Positions 7,109 through 14,512 of a stretch of 18,863 nt of DNA are shown in pieces. The stretch lies in assembly GCA_007124345.1 (NCBI GenBank), contig SLFH01000260.1, positions 1 to 18,863 of the forward strand, given 5' to 3'. Every line of letters starts with the position of its first letter. The first letter of the stretch is position 1. Source of the DNA: Phycisphaerales bacterium (lineage in GTDB: Bacteria > Planctomycetota > Phycisphaerae > Phycisphaerales > UBA1924). The position numbers and the translations under genes are program-made. The notes beneath the pieces were generated by a model that searched no databases, was not told the DNA's origin, and worked only from the letters and a program-made list of their open reading frames with translations.

Positions 7109-8200
7109 TCAGCCGTTGGTGCGTTCGAATTCCTGCATGAACTGGGCGAGGGCTTCGCAGCCGGCGCGGGGCATGGCGTTGTAGATGCTGGCGCGGGCGC
7201 CGCCGACGGAGCGGTGGCCCTTCATGCCGTCGAGACCGTTGGCTTCGGCTTCCTTGATGAACTTCTTCTCGAGCTCCGGGGTGGAGAGGGTGAAGGTGAT
7301 GTTCATGAGCGAGCGGCAGTGCTTCTCGGCGTGGCCGGTGTAGAAGCCCGAGGCGTCGATCGCATCGTAGATGAGCTTGGCCTTCTCCTTGTTGTGCTTC
7401 TGCATCGCTTCGAGGCCGCCCTGGCGGAGGATCCACTTGAAGACCTGGCCGACGAGGTAGATGCCGAAGGTCGGGGGCGTGTTGTAGCGGCTCTCGTTCT
7501 CAGCGTGGGTCGTGTAGCGGAGCATGGTCGGGAGTTCGCGGCACTGCTTGTCGAGCACATCCTCGCGGACGATGACCATGACGGTGCCGGCGGGGCCGAG
7601 GTTTTTCTGTGCGCCGGCGTAGAGCAGGCCGTACTTGGAGAGGTCGATGGGCTGGCTGAAGATGTCGCTCGATGCGTCGCTGACGAGGAAGGCGCCCGAG
7701 GGAATCTCGGGCTCTTCCTTCCACTGGGTGCCCATGATGGTGTTGTTGCTGGTGAAGTGGACGTAGGCGGGGTTGTCGGAGTACTTCACCTCGGACATGG
7801 ATTCGGGGAGTCGCTTGAAGCGTCCGGGCTCGCCGTCGTAGCAGACATTGACGGTGCCGTAGAGCTTGGCCTCTGCGATGGAGTCCATGGCCCACTTTCC
7901 AGTTTTGTAGTAGTCTGCGGTGCGTCCGTCGGGCAGGTAGTTGGCGGGGACCATGAAGCACTGGGAGCTTGCGCCGCCCTGAACGAAGAGCATCTTGTGG
8001 GTGTCCGGCAGGTTGCAGACCTTCTTGCCGTCTTCGAGGGTTTCGGCGAGGACGCGGTCGTAGGCCTTGCCTCGGTGGCTGTGCTCGAGGATGCCGATGC
8101 CCGAGTCGAAGATGTTCAAGACATCCTGCTGGACCTGCTTGAGGACTTCCTCGGGCAGGACGCCGGGGCCGGCGGAGAAGTTGAAGATTCGCTCTGACAT
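7109..8200 (-). CDS. serC: Phosphoserine aminotransferase
   Basis: SerC is a 363-residue PLP-dependent class V aminotransferase. It converts 3-phosphohydroxypyruvate and glutamate to 3-phosphoserine, the second step of serine synthesis. The same family also serves pyridoxal phosphate synthesis. The N-terminus MSERIFNFSAGPGVLPEEVL is the classic start, followed by GIGILEHSHRGKAY at about 34-47 and the phosphate/PLP segment FVQGGASSQ at 72-80. The PLP-binding lysine is Lys199 in YAGAQKNLGPAG. The C-terminal MKGHRSVGGARASIYNAM carries the substrate-binding arginines. Length matches the family (about 360). GGGAGA six bases upstream of the ATG at 8200 supports the start. It lies 146 bp downstream of serA on the same strand, so the two consecutive pathway enzymes are probably co-expressed. 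Confidence 0.97.
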   Translation of the reverse strand: MSERIFNFSAGPGVLPEEVLKQVQQDVLNIFDSGIGILEHSHRGKAYDRVLAETLEDGKKVCNLPDTHKMLFVQGGASSQCFMVPANYLPDGRTADYYKTGKWAMDSIAEAKLYGTVNVCYDGEPGRFKRLPESMSEVKYSDNPAYVHFTSNNTIMGTQWKEEPEIPSGAFLVSDASSDIFSQPIDLSKYGLLYAGAQKNLGPAGTVMVIVREDVLDKQCRELPTMLRYTTHAENESRYNTPPTFGIYLVGQVFKWILRQGGLEAMQKHNKEKAKLIYDAIDASGFYTGHAEKHCRSLMNITFTLSTPELEKKFIKEAEANGLDGMKGHRSVGGARASIYNAMPRAGCEALAQFMQEFERTNG

Positions 8201-8277
8201 CGGGGTCTCCCTTGCGAGGTGTGCTTGTCTGCGCGGCGCTGGGGCGGCCGGCGCGGGTGGTTGTGTATCGGCGTGGC

Positions 8278-8363
8278 GCGGCGGGTCTTTTCACTCATCG
8301 GGCCGCAGCGGAACTGGCGATCAGCGGGCCGCGGCGGGTCTGTTTGTCATCGGGCCGCGGCGG
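8278..8363. repeat. Imperfect direct repeat at the serA 3' end
   Basis: Two copies of about 34 bp occur at 8278-8311 and 8331-8363. Each begins GCGGCGGGTC, has a 6-7 bp variable core, and ends TCATCGGGCCGC(A/G)GCGG. The second copy includes the serA stop codon (8347-8349) and its last codons. The first copy lies in the serA-serC spacer. A 7-bp inverted repeat (CGGGCCG/CGGCCCG) at 8351-8367 overlaps the second copy. This looks like a local partial duplication of the gene end. Any effect on serC expression is speculative. Confidence 0.6.
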
Positions 8364-9339
8364 CCCGGGGCTCGTTGACGAGGTTCGGCGTCGAGCCGTT
8401 CTTCATGAACTCCGAGACGATGCGGACGGTCTCCTCGGCGACGGCGAGCTGGGCCTGGTCGGTCGAGGCACCGCAGTGGTGTGTGAAGACCGCCCACGGG
8501 ATCTTCGCGGCGGGGGTGGACCAGCCGCAGGCCTTGTCGGCGGGCTGGTCGGCGTAGACATCGAGGCCGACGCGGAGGGGCTTCTCGGACGCGATCTTGC
8601 ATAGGGCGTCCTGATCGACGACCGTGCCGCGCGAAGTGTTGATGAAGATCGCGCCGGGCTTCATGCTGCGCAGAAACTCTGCGTCGATCAGATGCTCGGT
8701 CTCGCCCGTCGCGGCGACATGGACGCTGACGGCGTCGGCCTCCGACGCGAGCTTGAGCAGGTCTTTGCGGGTGTTGCCGCCGGAATGCACTCCGAGCTCG
8801 TCGGCCCGCTCGGTCGACATGCGGCGTGACCAGACGACGACACGCATGCCGAACGCCTTGGCCCGCTGGATGACCTCCTGTCCGATCGCGCCGACGCCGA
8901 TGATCGCGAGCGTGCGGCCCTTCAGGCCCCGAGCCGCGGAGAACTCTTTCTTGTTCCACTTGCCAGCACGGGCCTGGGCGGTCTGGTCGCCGATGCGTCG
9001 GTCGCAGGCGACGAGGAGGCCGATGGTGAGTTCGGCGACGGCCGCGGCGTTCATGCCCGGGCAGTTGCAGACCGCGACGCCGCGGTCGGCAGCTGCGTCG
9101 CAGTCGATGTTGTCGTAGCCGGCGCCGGCACGGATGATGAGCTTGAGCGATGCGCCCGCGTTGATGACCGGTCCGGGAACCTTCGTCGAGCGGACGATGA
9201 GCACCTCGGGGTCGAAATCAGCGAGGATCGCGGGCAGGGTCTCGGGCCCGGCCTCGGGCTCGGAGCGGACCTTGCAGCCGAGGGCCTCCAGGCCGGCAAC
9301 ACCTTCGGACTCGAACTTATCGGCGATCAGCACACGCAT
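8347..9339 (-). CDS. serA: D-3-phosphoglycerate dehydrogenase (short form)
   Basis: This 330-residue NAD-dependent D-2-hydroxyacid dehydrogenase oxidises 3-phosphoglycerate to phosphohydroxypyruvate, the first step of serine synthesis. The NAD-binding Rossmann motif is IIGVGAIGQEVI (Gly148, Gly150, Gly153). RAGAGYDNID at 70-79 and INTSRGTVVDQDAL with catalytic Arg237 are typical. The catalytic histidine is His288 in THHCGAST, where relatives have TPHIGGST. The family's catalytic glutamate, normally just before Pro in 'GLDVF-x-x-EP', is Gln265 here (VYADQPAD). There is no C-terminal ACT or intervening regulatory domain, so serine feedback of the E. coli type is not expected. It lies between the M60 peptidase gene and serC on one strand. 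Adjacency to serC is the main support for the SerA assignment over other 2-hydroxyacid dehydrogenases. Confidence 0.9.
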   Translation of the reverse strand: MRVLIADKFESEGVAGLEALGCKVRSEPEAGPETLPAILADFDPEVLIVRSTKVPGPVINAGASLKLIIRAGAGYDNIDCDAAADRGVAVCNCPGMNAAAVAELTIGLLVACDRRIGDQTAQARAGKWNKKEFSAARGLKGRTLAIIGVGAIGQEVIQRAKAFGMRVVVWSRRMSTERADELGVHSGGNTRKDLLKLASEADAVSVHVAATGETEHLIDAEFLRSMKPGAIFINTSRGTVVDQDALCKIASEKPLRVGLDVYADQPADKACGWSTPAAKIPWAVFTHHCGASTDQAQLAVAEETVRIVSEFMKNGSTPNLVNEPRAAAAR

Positions 9340-9491
9340 GGGAACGCTCCGCTCAACAGACGATCCGAGCCTGCCCGGCGCCGTTCGTCCGGGGCATGGC
9401 CGATCGTACGCCCCGAGCGACGCGAAAACCCGCTCGCGAGGTCGTGATCAGGGGTCGTATAGGCCGACATTGATCGGGCATGCGTCGGTGT

Positions 9492-11702
9492 TTACGGCTC
9501 TTGCGGCATCCATACGGGCAGGTCGGCCAGCCGCTCGTCGAGCCCTTCGCTCAGCGGCACGCCCCATGCCGTGAAGTAGGGTTCGAGGTTTCTGCCGACG
9601 GTGCGGCTGAACTGCTCGACGAAGAGGTCGCGTTTGTCGTCGTCGTTGCGGGGGCGTCGATCGTGCGGGAGGTCGTCGTAGGAGCGGAAGGTCTCGCGGA
9701 ACGCCTCCCAGCCGAATTCGTGCCAGAGCATCGCGTAGGTCTGGATCGCCAGAAACGGGTCCCGCTTCCACTGGTCGAACGGCGCCCCCGCCTTCTTGTG
9801 ACTCTGGAATCTCTCCCAGGCGGTGCGCGGGGCGGTGCGGGTCGCTTCGGCGTCGAGGGGGTAGCCGTTGAGCGTGTTGAGCGCGAGGACGGTAAAGATG
9901 TTGACGGTGACCTCGCCGGTGCCTTCGAAGGTCCAGTCGCGGTTCTGGTGGGCGTGGCCCATCTCGTGGTAGTGGCCCCAGAGGCGATTGGGGCCCTCGG
10001 CGTTGAAGTTGTCGGTGTCGACCATCGCGCCCGCGGCGGTCTCGGGGATCACGATCGGGGCGTTCTGCGGGCAATACATGTAACCGAAAGAGAGGCGGCG
10101 TTCGGCGACATAGCGGTATTGGCGTCGGTTCCAGTGGCGCTCGGTGCGGGGCTCCATCGCCTGCATCGTGTCGTGCACACGGTCCCAGTGCTGCATGACC
10201 AGGTCGGGGCGGTCGAGCTCACGCACGACCTCGGCGGGCAGGGTGAAGGCGAGCTTGTCGGATTCGAGCTCGGCCCAGGCGACGGGGAGCGTGCGGATAC
10301 GCGACCGCCACTCGTCCAGGTCCGTGTGCCCGAGCCTGTAGCGAGGCATCTCGACGGCGCCCTCGATGCGCACCTCGACCGGGCCTGATTCGGCGCGGTC
10401 GTAGGCGATGTCGATGTAGAGCGGGCCGCCGATCGGTGAGACGGCGCTTGCGCCGTCGCGTTCGACGGGCGTGCGGAAGACCGCCCGCGGCAGGCGGACG
10501 CGTTCTTCGAATCGCTGCTGGTCGAGCCACGAGCCGATCTGCACGACAAGCCCTTCGCCGTTGCCGCCGACCTCGCGGACGCGGACCGTCTCGCCCGGCG
10601 CGGCATACAGCCCGGTCGTGCGCCAGCCCGGGATCGCGTCGTCGAAACGGATCGTCCGTGAGACACGATCGAGCGCGTCGGGCACGGGACCGGGGAAAGC
10701 CGCGGCGCTGGGGTGGGCCCGTCCGGGCTCGATTCGCCTTGCGTCGAGATCCAGGAGCGCGACGGCGAGCGGATCGTCCGCGGGCGAGAGCGCACGCTCG
10801 GCCATCGAGGCGTAAGCCCGATCGAGTTCCGCGGCGTGCAGCGATGCGAGCCGGTCGGCCTCGGCGACAAGGGGGCTGTCGAGCGGGACGAGTTCGAGCG
10901 CACGGCGCGCGACGAGGCCGGCGAGCCTTGCGTCGCCTTCTTGTTCTCCCGCGAGCACGCGGAGGGCGTGCGTTGCGTTGGAAGCCGACGCCGCCAGAGG
11001 GTCGAGGCGGTAGAGACCCCTTCGGTCGGGCCTCATGACGCGCTCGGTGTACATGACGCCTGCGCCGACGAGCAGGCGGTTTGCGGCGAGGTCCTCGATG
11101 CTCGACGCCCGCCCGAGCTGGAGCTGGCCCCACGCCGTCTCGACCGACAACATCACGCCCCCGCCCCGCACCCACGCGTCGAGCTCTTCGAGCCTGCCTT
11201 CACCCGCGAAAGCCTGCGGAGAGCCGACGATGAGATCGGTCTCCGAAAACCGGACCGCCGCGGCGTTTCCACTCGCTCCTTCAATCACAAATCCGGACTC
11301 CCCGAGTGCGTCGGCCGCCCATGTCGGCACTCCCCACGCCCTGATCGGGCTTGTATCAATGCCCTCGGCGAGCCAGCGGATCTGCTTGAGCATCGCATCC
11401 CGCGTCTGGGCCCGTTCATCGGAGAGGAACCCGCCGTGCCCGATGGCGGCGACGCGCCCTTCGCCCAGCGAGGCCTTGGCCGCGAGCACGGTCCCGTCGC
11501 TCATCGCAAGCGAGGCGCGGGCGTCGCCCCAGACCACGAGCGAGGCGGGGTTGCCGCCGGTGGCGATCGCCCGTTCGGCGGGTTCGTCTGTCGCCTCGAT
11601 CGCTGGGGCGGGCGTTGCGAGCACGATGACGATCGCAGAGAGCAACGCTCCGGCCCGGGCGATCCGCGGATTGATCGATCGAATGCGTAGAGACAGCTTC
11701 AT
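9492..11702 (-). CDS. Exported M60 (enhancin/TCAF-like) zinc metallopeptidase
   Basis: This is a 736-residue protein with an N-terminal signal peptide (about residues 10-35: ARAGALLSAIVIVLATPAPA). Residues about 40-210 look like the Rossmann/amidotransferase-like domain often found before M60 domains (VVWGDARASLAM, GRVAAIGHGGFL, LEELDAWVRGGGVML). The C-terminal peptidase domain has the zinc motif HEMGH at 579-583, then HQNRDWTFEGTGEVTVNIF, with Glu597 as the probable third ligand or catalytic partner. That spacing and the W-x-x-x-G-x-x-E-V pattern are characteristic of M60. Family members cleave mucin-like glycoproteins. Here the substrate is unknown and might be an environmental glycoprotein or an envelope protein. 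No strong ribosome binding site is visible, but the next upstream ATG is immediately out of frame with a stop. It ends 152 bp before serA on the same strand. Confidence 0.88.
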   Translation of the reverse strand: MKLSLRIRSINPRIARAGALLSAIVIVLATPAPAIEATDEPAERAIATGGNPASLVVWGDARASLAMSDGTVLAAKASLGEGRVAAIGHGGFLSDERAQTRDAMLKQIRWLAEGIDTSPIRAWGVPTWAADALGESGFVIEGASGNAAAVRFSETDLIVGSPQAFAGEGRLEELDAWVRGGGVMLSVETAWGQLQLGRASSIEDLAANRLLVGAGVMYTERVMRPDRRGLYRLDPLAASASNATHALRVLAGEQEGDARLAGLVARRALELVPLDSPLVAEADRLASLHAAELDRAYASMAERALSPADDPLAVALLDLDARRIEPGRAHPSAAAFPGPVPDALDRVSRTIRFDDAIPGWRTTGLYAAPGETVRVREVGGNGEGLVVQIGSWLDQQRFEERVRLPRAVFRTPVERDGASAVSPIGGPLYIDIAYDRAESGPVEVRIEGAVEMPRYRLGHTDLDEWRSRIRTLPVAWAELESDKLAFTLPAEVVRELDRPDLVMQHWDRVHDTMQAMEPRTERHWNRRQYRYVAERRLSFGYMYCPQNAPIVIPETAAGAMVDTDNFNAEGPNRLWGHYHEMGHAHQNRDWTFEGTGEVTVNIFTVLALNTLNGYPLDAEATRTAPRTAWERFQSHKKAGAPFDQWKRDPFLAIQTYAMLWHEFGWEAFRETFRSYDDLPHDRRPRNDDDKRDLFVEQFSRTVGRNLEPYFTAWGVPLSEGLDERLADLPVWMPQEP

Positions 11703-11956
11703 AGCGCCATGCTAACGGACATTCGCGAGCGGCGGCGCCTGCGCAATCGCTCTGTCGGCCGCCCCGGCACGCCGAACAGACCGTTTGCGACGCCCGACTC
11801 CCCCATGAGGCTTCTCACTCATCCGTCTTCGCGGTTCGCCCATCGCGGTCTTCGGTGCTCGGTCTGGGTCGGTGATTGCTCCGTCCGGCTCTCTGTCGAT
11901 CGCACGCCACAGGCGAGAGCGAACCCCTTCTTGGACGCAGAGGACCGAGGATGCGC
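11703..11956. other. Gap before the FkbM transcription signals
   Basis: This is the larger part of the divergent gap between the peptidase and methyltransferase genes. Open frames cross it on both strands but are Arg/Ser/Pro-rich, lack credible ribosome binding sites and match no family known to me. It must contain the promoter for the minus-strand peptidase gene, but I cannot point to convincing boxes. Base composition is a little less GC-rich than in the neighbouring genes. Confidence 0.5.
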
Positions 11957-11985
11957 TTGCTGGCCAACGGACGAAAGCGTACACT
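11957..11985 (+). promoter_or_regulatory. Candidate sigma-70-type promoter for leader and FkbM gene
   Basis: TTGCTG at 11957-11962 and TACACT at 11980-11985 are separated by exactly 17 bp. Each matches the consensus at four of six positions. Transcription would start near 11992, next to a T6 run at 11995-12000, and give a leader of about 30 nt before the small open frame at 12023. Planctomycete promoter consensus is poorly known, so this is only a candidate. Confidence 0.4.
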
Positions 11986-12022
11986 GCGACTGCGTTTTTT
12001 CGTGCCTGCTTGAGAGGACCTG

Positions 12023-12091
12023 ATGCGCTTTCCTTTGTGTTGCGGCGGCCGCTTCGCGACTCGGGCAACAGGAGTTACAGTACATGACTAG
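12023..12091 (+). CDS. Possible 22-residue leader peptide overlapping the FkbM start
   Basis: An ATG at 12023 is preceded by GAGG at 12014-12017 with five-base spacing. It opens a 22-codon frame (MRFPLCCGGRFATRATGVTV then HD) ending in TAG at 12089-12091. It overlaps the first eight bases of the FkbM gene in another frame. A terminating ribosome would therefore sit on the downstream start, which also has its own AGGAG at 12069-12073. This geometry is typical of translational coupling. The peptide resembles nothing I know, and so short a frame can occur by chance. Confidence 0.35.
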   Translation: MRFPLCCGGRFATRATGVTVHD

Positions 12092-13025
12092 CAAATCCGC
12101 CAACGCATCTGGGGCCTCTTCGAGCGGGGGCGTTCTCCAATCGATCGCTTCCCGTGTCAGACAAAATCCGACACTCGGCCGAGTCGCCCTTCTCTCCATC
12201 CCGGATTTCAGCAAAAAGATCCGCATCGAGCCGATCGGACCTTTTTACATACGCCTGCGTCGCCACCGGTCGTACTGGCTTCGAGACCCGTTGACCCACG
12301 AACGCACGATGTTTGGCGCCCTGCAACAAATGACTACCCAAGGCGATGTGGTCTGGGATGTCGGCGCGAACATCGGGTTGTACACCAGATTCTTTGCCCA
12401 GGTGTTCGGCGCAGCGTCTGTTGTCGCCTTCGAGCCGATGACCGAGAACCAGACGCTGCTGAAACGAAACATCGAAGTCGGCGGGATCGGCGCTCGCGTC
12501 ACGCACCTGCCGTATGCACTGTTCGATCGCTCCGGCCCCGCCACGCTCCAAGTAGACACCGCGCAGAGCGGGAGCGCCGCGCTCGACGATGTCACCGGGG
12601 GCCGACCCAGCGCTGGTCACGAGCAGTACGGCCTCTCAGGCAAGACCGAGACCGTTGAGATGCGCACCGGAGACGAGCTGATCGTTTCGTCGCAGGCCCC
12701 GGCGCCGGCTGTGGTCAAAATCGACATCGAAGGGGCGGAGGCGGGCTGCCTCAGAGGTATGCAGCAGACGCTCGCCGAGCACCGCCCGAGACTCGCAATA
12801 GAGTTGCACGAATTGGAGACTTCACGCGACGTGCTGCAGATCCTCGATTCCGCCGGATACATTTCGCGGGCGTTTCTGCGTCGCGACGGGGTTCGCCGCT
12901 GGGAGCGTGTGACTCCCGGATCAATCGCTACGCTCAGCAACACCTACGATCTGCACCATGTATTTGCAGAACACGCTGACACAGAGCAACTTCTGGAGAC
13001 CGAACCCGCTCGGTACGAGCGGTGA
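12084..13025 (+). CDS. FkbM-family methyltransferase
   Basis: This is a 313-residue SAM-dependent methyltransferase of the FkbM family, members of which O-methylate sugars or other small or glycan-linked substrates. Motif I is VVWDVGANIGLYTRFFA (Asp92 and Gly94-Gly98). The acidic end of strand 2 is VVAFEPMTEN (Glu117), and the later family signature is VVKIDIEGAEAGCLRGM (from about 210), followed by RPRLAIELHE. About 85 residues precede the core, including a low-complexity Ser/Ala/Gly start and IRIEPIGPFYIRLRRHRSYW. AGGAG lies upstream of the ATG at a rather long nine-base spacing. It appears monocistronic apart from the possible leader, and is convergent with the pseudopilin-like gene 53 bp away. 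The substrate cannot be deduced. Envelope or extracellular polysaccharide is a guess from the family. Confidence 0.9.
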   Translation: MTSKSANASGASSSGGVLQSIASRVRQNPTLGRVALLSIPDFSKKIRIEPIGPFYIRLRRHRSYWLRDPLTHERTMFGALQQMTTQGDVVWDVGANIGLYTRFFAQVFGAASVVAFEPMTENQTLLKRNIEVGGIGARVTHLPYALFDRSGPATLQVDTAQSGSAALDDVTGGRPSAGHEQYGLSGKTETVEMRTGDELIVSSQAPAPAVVKIDIEGAEAGCLRGMQQTLAEHRPRLAIELHELETSRDVLQILDSAGYISRAFLRRDGVRRWERVTPGSIATLSNTYDLHHVFAEHADTEQLLETEPARYER

Positions 13026-13078
13026 GCCGGTTCGAGAGTGATGCACGGATCATGATGCGGTCCGGAACACGCCAGCCT

Positions 13079-14296
13079 TCAGCGGCGCAGCCCGGCGCCT
13101 TCTGCGCGTTCGAGCAGTTCGATCTGTGCCGCGGCTGCTCGGCGCGACGCCTCGGCGTCGGCGTTCTGCACCCACGGGCTTGAGCCCCGGGCCTGCTCTG
13201 CCTGGCCGGTGTCAACTTCGCGGCCGCCGACATCGATGCCCCGGATGCCGCCCCGCGTCCAGCGAGCGAGGCCGGGACGCCGGTCGATCGGTTGGGCGGG
13301 ATCCCACGCGGCGGGGGCGAAGCCGAAGAGGGTGGGTTCGGAAGACTCCGGCCGCCACGGATCCCAGCCCGGGTTGATCTCGGCCGGGGCGTGTGAACGC
13401 ACGCTGCCGTCGGCGAAGCCGAGATTGAAGGTTGCATCGGGATGGGTGTGGTGGAGCGGTCCGGCGCGGGCGATCCAGTCCATGTCGTCGTGCATCCAGA
13501 CCTTGTTGCTGGGAAAGGCGATGTCGAACATCGTCAGGCCGCCGAGGCGTGCGCCCGACGGCAGCAGGAAGTCGCGGTGTGTCCGGCCCTGACGCAGGCG
13601 GGAGCGAGTGGCCTCCGCGTCGCGTTGGGCGGTGTCGTACATCCCGGTGACGGTGACGAACGACGAGCTGTACAGCACCCGCCAGCCGTCGCCCTTGGGG
13701 TCGGGCTGGTCTTCGGCGTGCGCGTAATCGAGGAAATCGACCCCGTTGTTGCGCTGCCAGAGCGTTCGCCGCCGGTCGGCGGGATGGATGACCAACGGCT
13801 CGGGAAGACGCGACGCGAGAAAGTCCTGCAGAATCAGAACCGTGTACAACTCGTGCGGCAGCCAGTTCGGGTCGTGCGGGCCCGGCGAGTGGCGTGTCCG
13901 GCGTGCGATGATCTCGGCGGCCTGGAGAGCCGCGGCTTCCCCGTCGTGAGCGGCACGCCGCATCCCATCGCGGATGAAGTCGAATTCGGAGCCCGGGAAA
14001 CCGGCGTCCCGGCCTTCAACCGGCGCCCGCCAGCTGAACGAGGGAATGCGGTCTTCGTAGGTGGCCGCGTAGGTGTTGTTGGCCAAGGCGATCTGCCGAA
14101 GGTTCTCGGCGCCGCGGACGCGGGTCGCGTCGTCTCTCGCCTTGCCGAGCATGACCGGGGCCATGACGCCGAGGAGCGGGAGCGCGATCGCCGCGACGGT
14201 AAAGAGTTCCATGAGCGTAAAGCCCCGCCTCGCCTGCGCCATCGGAAGGGCGGAACGCGTCGACGGGGCGTGCGGTCGGAGCTTACGGCAGAGCAT
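13079..14296 (-). CDS. Pseudopilin-like protein with H-x(10)-DG motif
   Basis: This is a 405-residue protein starting with a type IV prepilin-like leader. RRGFTLMELFTVAAIALPLLGVMAPVML is split here as RRGFTLMEL (residues 23-31) then FTVAAIALPLLGVMAPVML (32-50), with cleavage expected between Gly25 and Phe26 and Glu30 as the +5 glutamate. The globular region has AENLRQIALANNTYAATYED (63-82) and, near residue 285, HPDATFNLGFADGSVRSH, the H-x(n)-N-x-x-F-x-DG motif of the abundant planctomycete pseudopilin-like proteins (DUF1559 relatives). The C-terminal 90 residues are polar and rich in Ala, Arg and Glu. GGGA lies a few bases before the ATG at 14296. A second ATG at 14242 would still keep the leader. 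It is probably processed by a prepilin peptidase elsewhere. Clear family, unknown role. Confidence 0.85.
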   Translation of the reverse strand: MLCRKLRPHAPSTRSALPMAQARRGFTLMELFTVAAIALPLLGVMAPVMLGKARDDATRVRGAENLRQIALANNTYAATYEDRIPSFSWRAPVEGRDAGFPGSEFDFIRDGMRRAAHDGEAAALQAAEIIARRTRHSPGPHDPNWLPHELYTVLILQDFLASRLPEPLVIHPADRRRTLWQRNNGVDFLDYAHAEDQPDPKGDGWRVLYSSSFVTVTGMYDTAQRDAEATRSRLRQGRTHRDFLLPSGARLGGLTMFDIAFPSNKVWMHDDMDWIARAGPLHHTHPDATFNLGFADGSVRSHAPAEINPGWDPWRPESSEPTLFGFAPAAWDPAQPIDRRPGLARWTRGGIRGIDVGGREVDTGQAEQARGSSPWVQNADAEASRRAAAAQIELLERAEGAGLRR

Positions 14297-14313
14297 GGCG
14301 GTCCCTTTCCCCG

Positions 14314-14339
14314 CGACCGTGTGCTCCCGACAACGGTCG
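14314..14339. promoter_or_regulatory. Inverted repeat upstream of the pseudopilin-like gene
   Basis: CGACCGT at 14314-14320 pairs with ACGGTCG at 14333-14339 across 12 bases. It lies 17-43 bases before the minus-strand start at 14296, in the divergent gap shared with the propeller gene at 14513. It could be a dyad operator or a 5' UTR stem. A 7-bp dyad in GC-rich DNA can also be chance. Confidence 0.3.
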
Positions 14340-14512
14340 GGCCCGGGCCGCAGCAACCTGCCCAGCCTAACGCGCCCCGGACCACCGGGCAATGATTATC
14401 TGTCGGCTTCTCCGCCCGACCGGCAGAAAATGGAACCTCGGAGCGTCTCATGCGTCAAACAACAAGACTCACTGCGCCCATTGTCGGCGCCGCACCGGAT
14501 ATCGGAGGACTG

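Noticed and set aside
7064..8197. 377-residue plus-strand open frame
   Set aside because: It is exactly antisense to serC and is Gly/Val/Ala-rich, as expected for the reverse of a GC-rich gene. The serC protein is unmistakable.
9390..9415. Inverted repeat CGGGGC/GCCCCG between the peptidase gene and serA
   Set aside because: Only six pairs with a 14-base loop and no T-run on the minus strand, so it does not qualify as a terminator.
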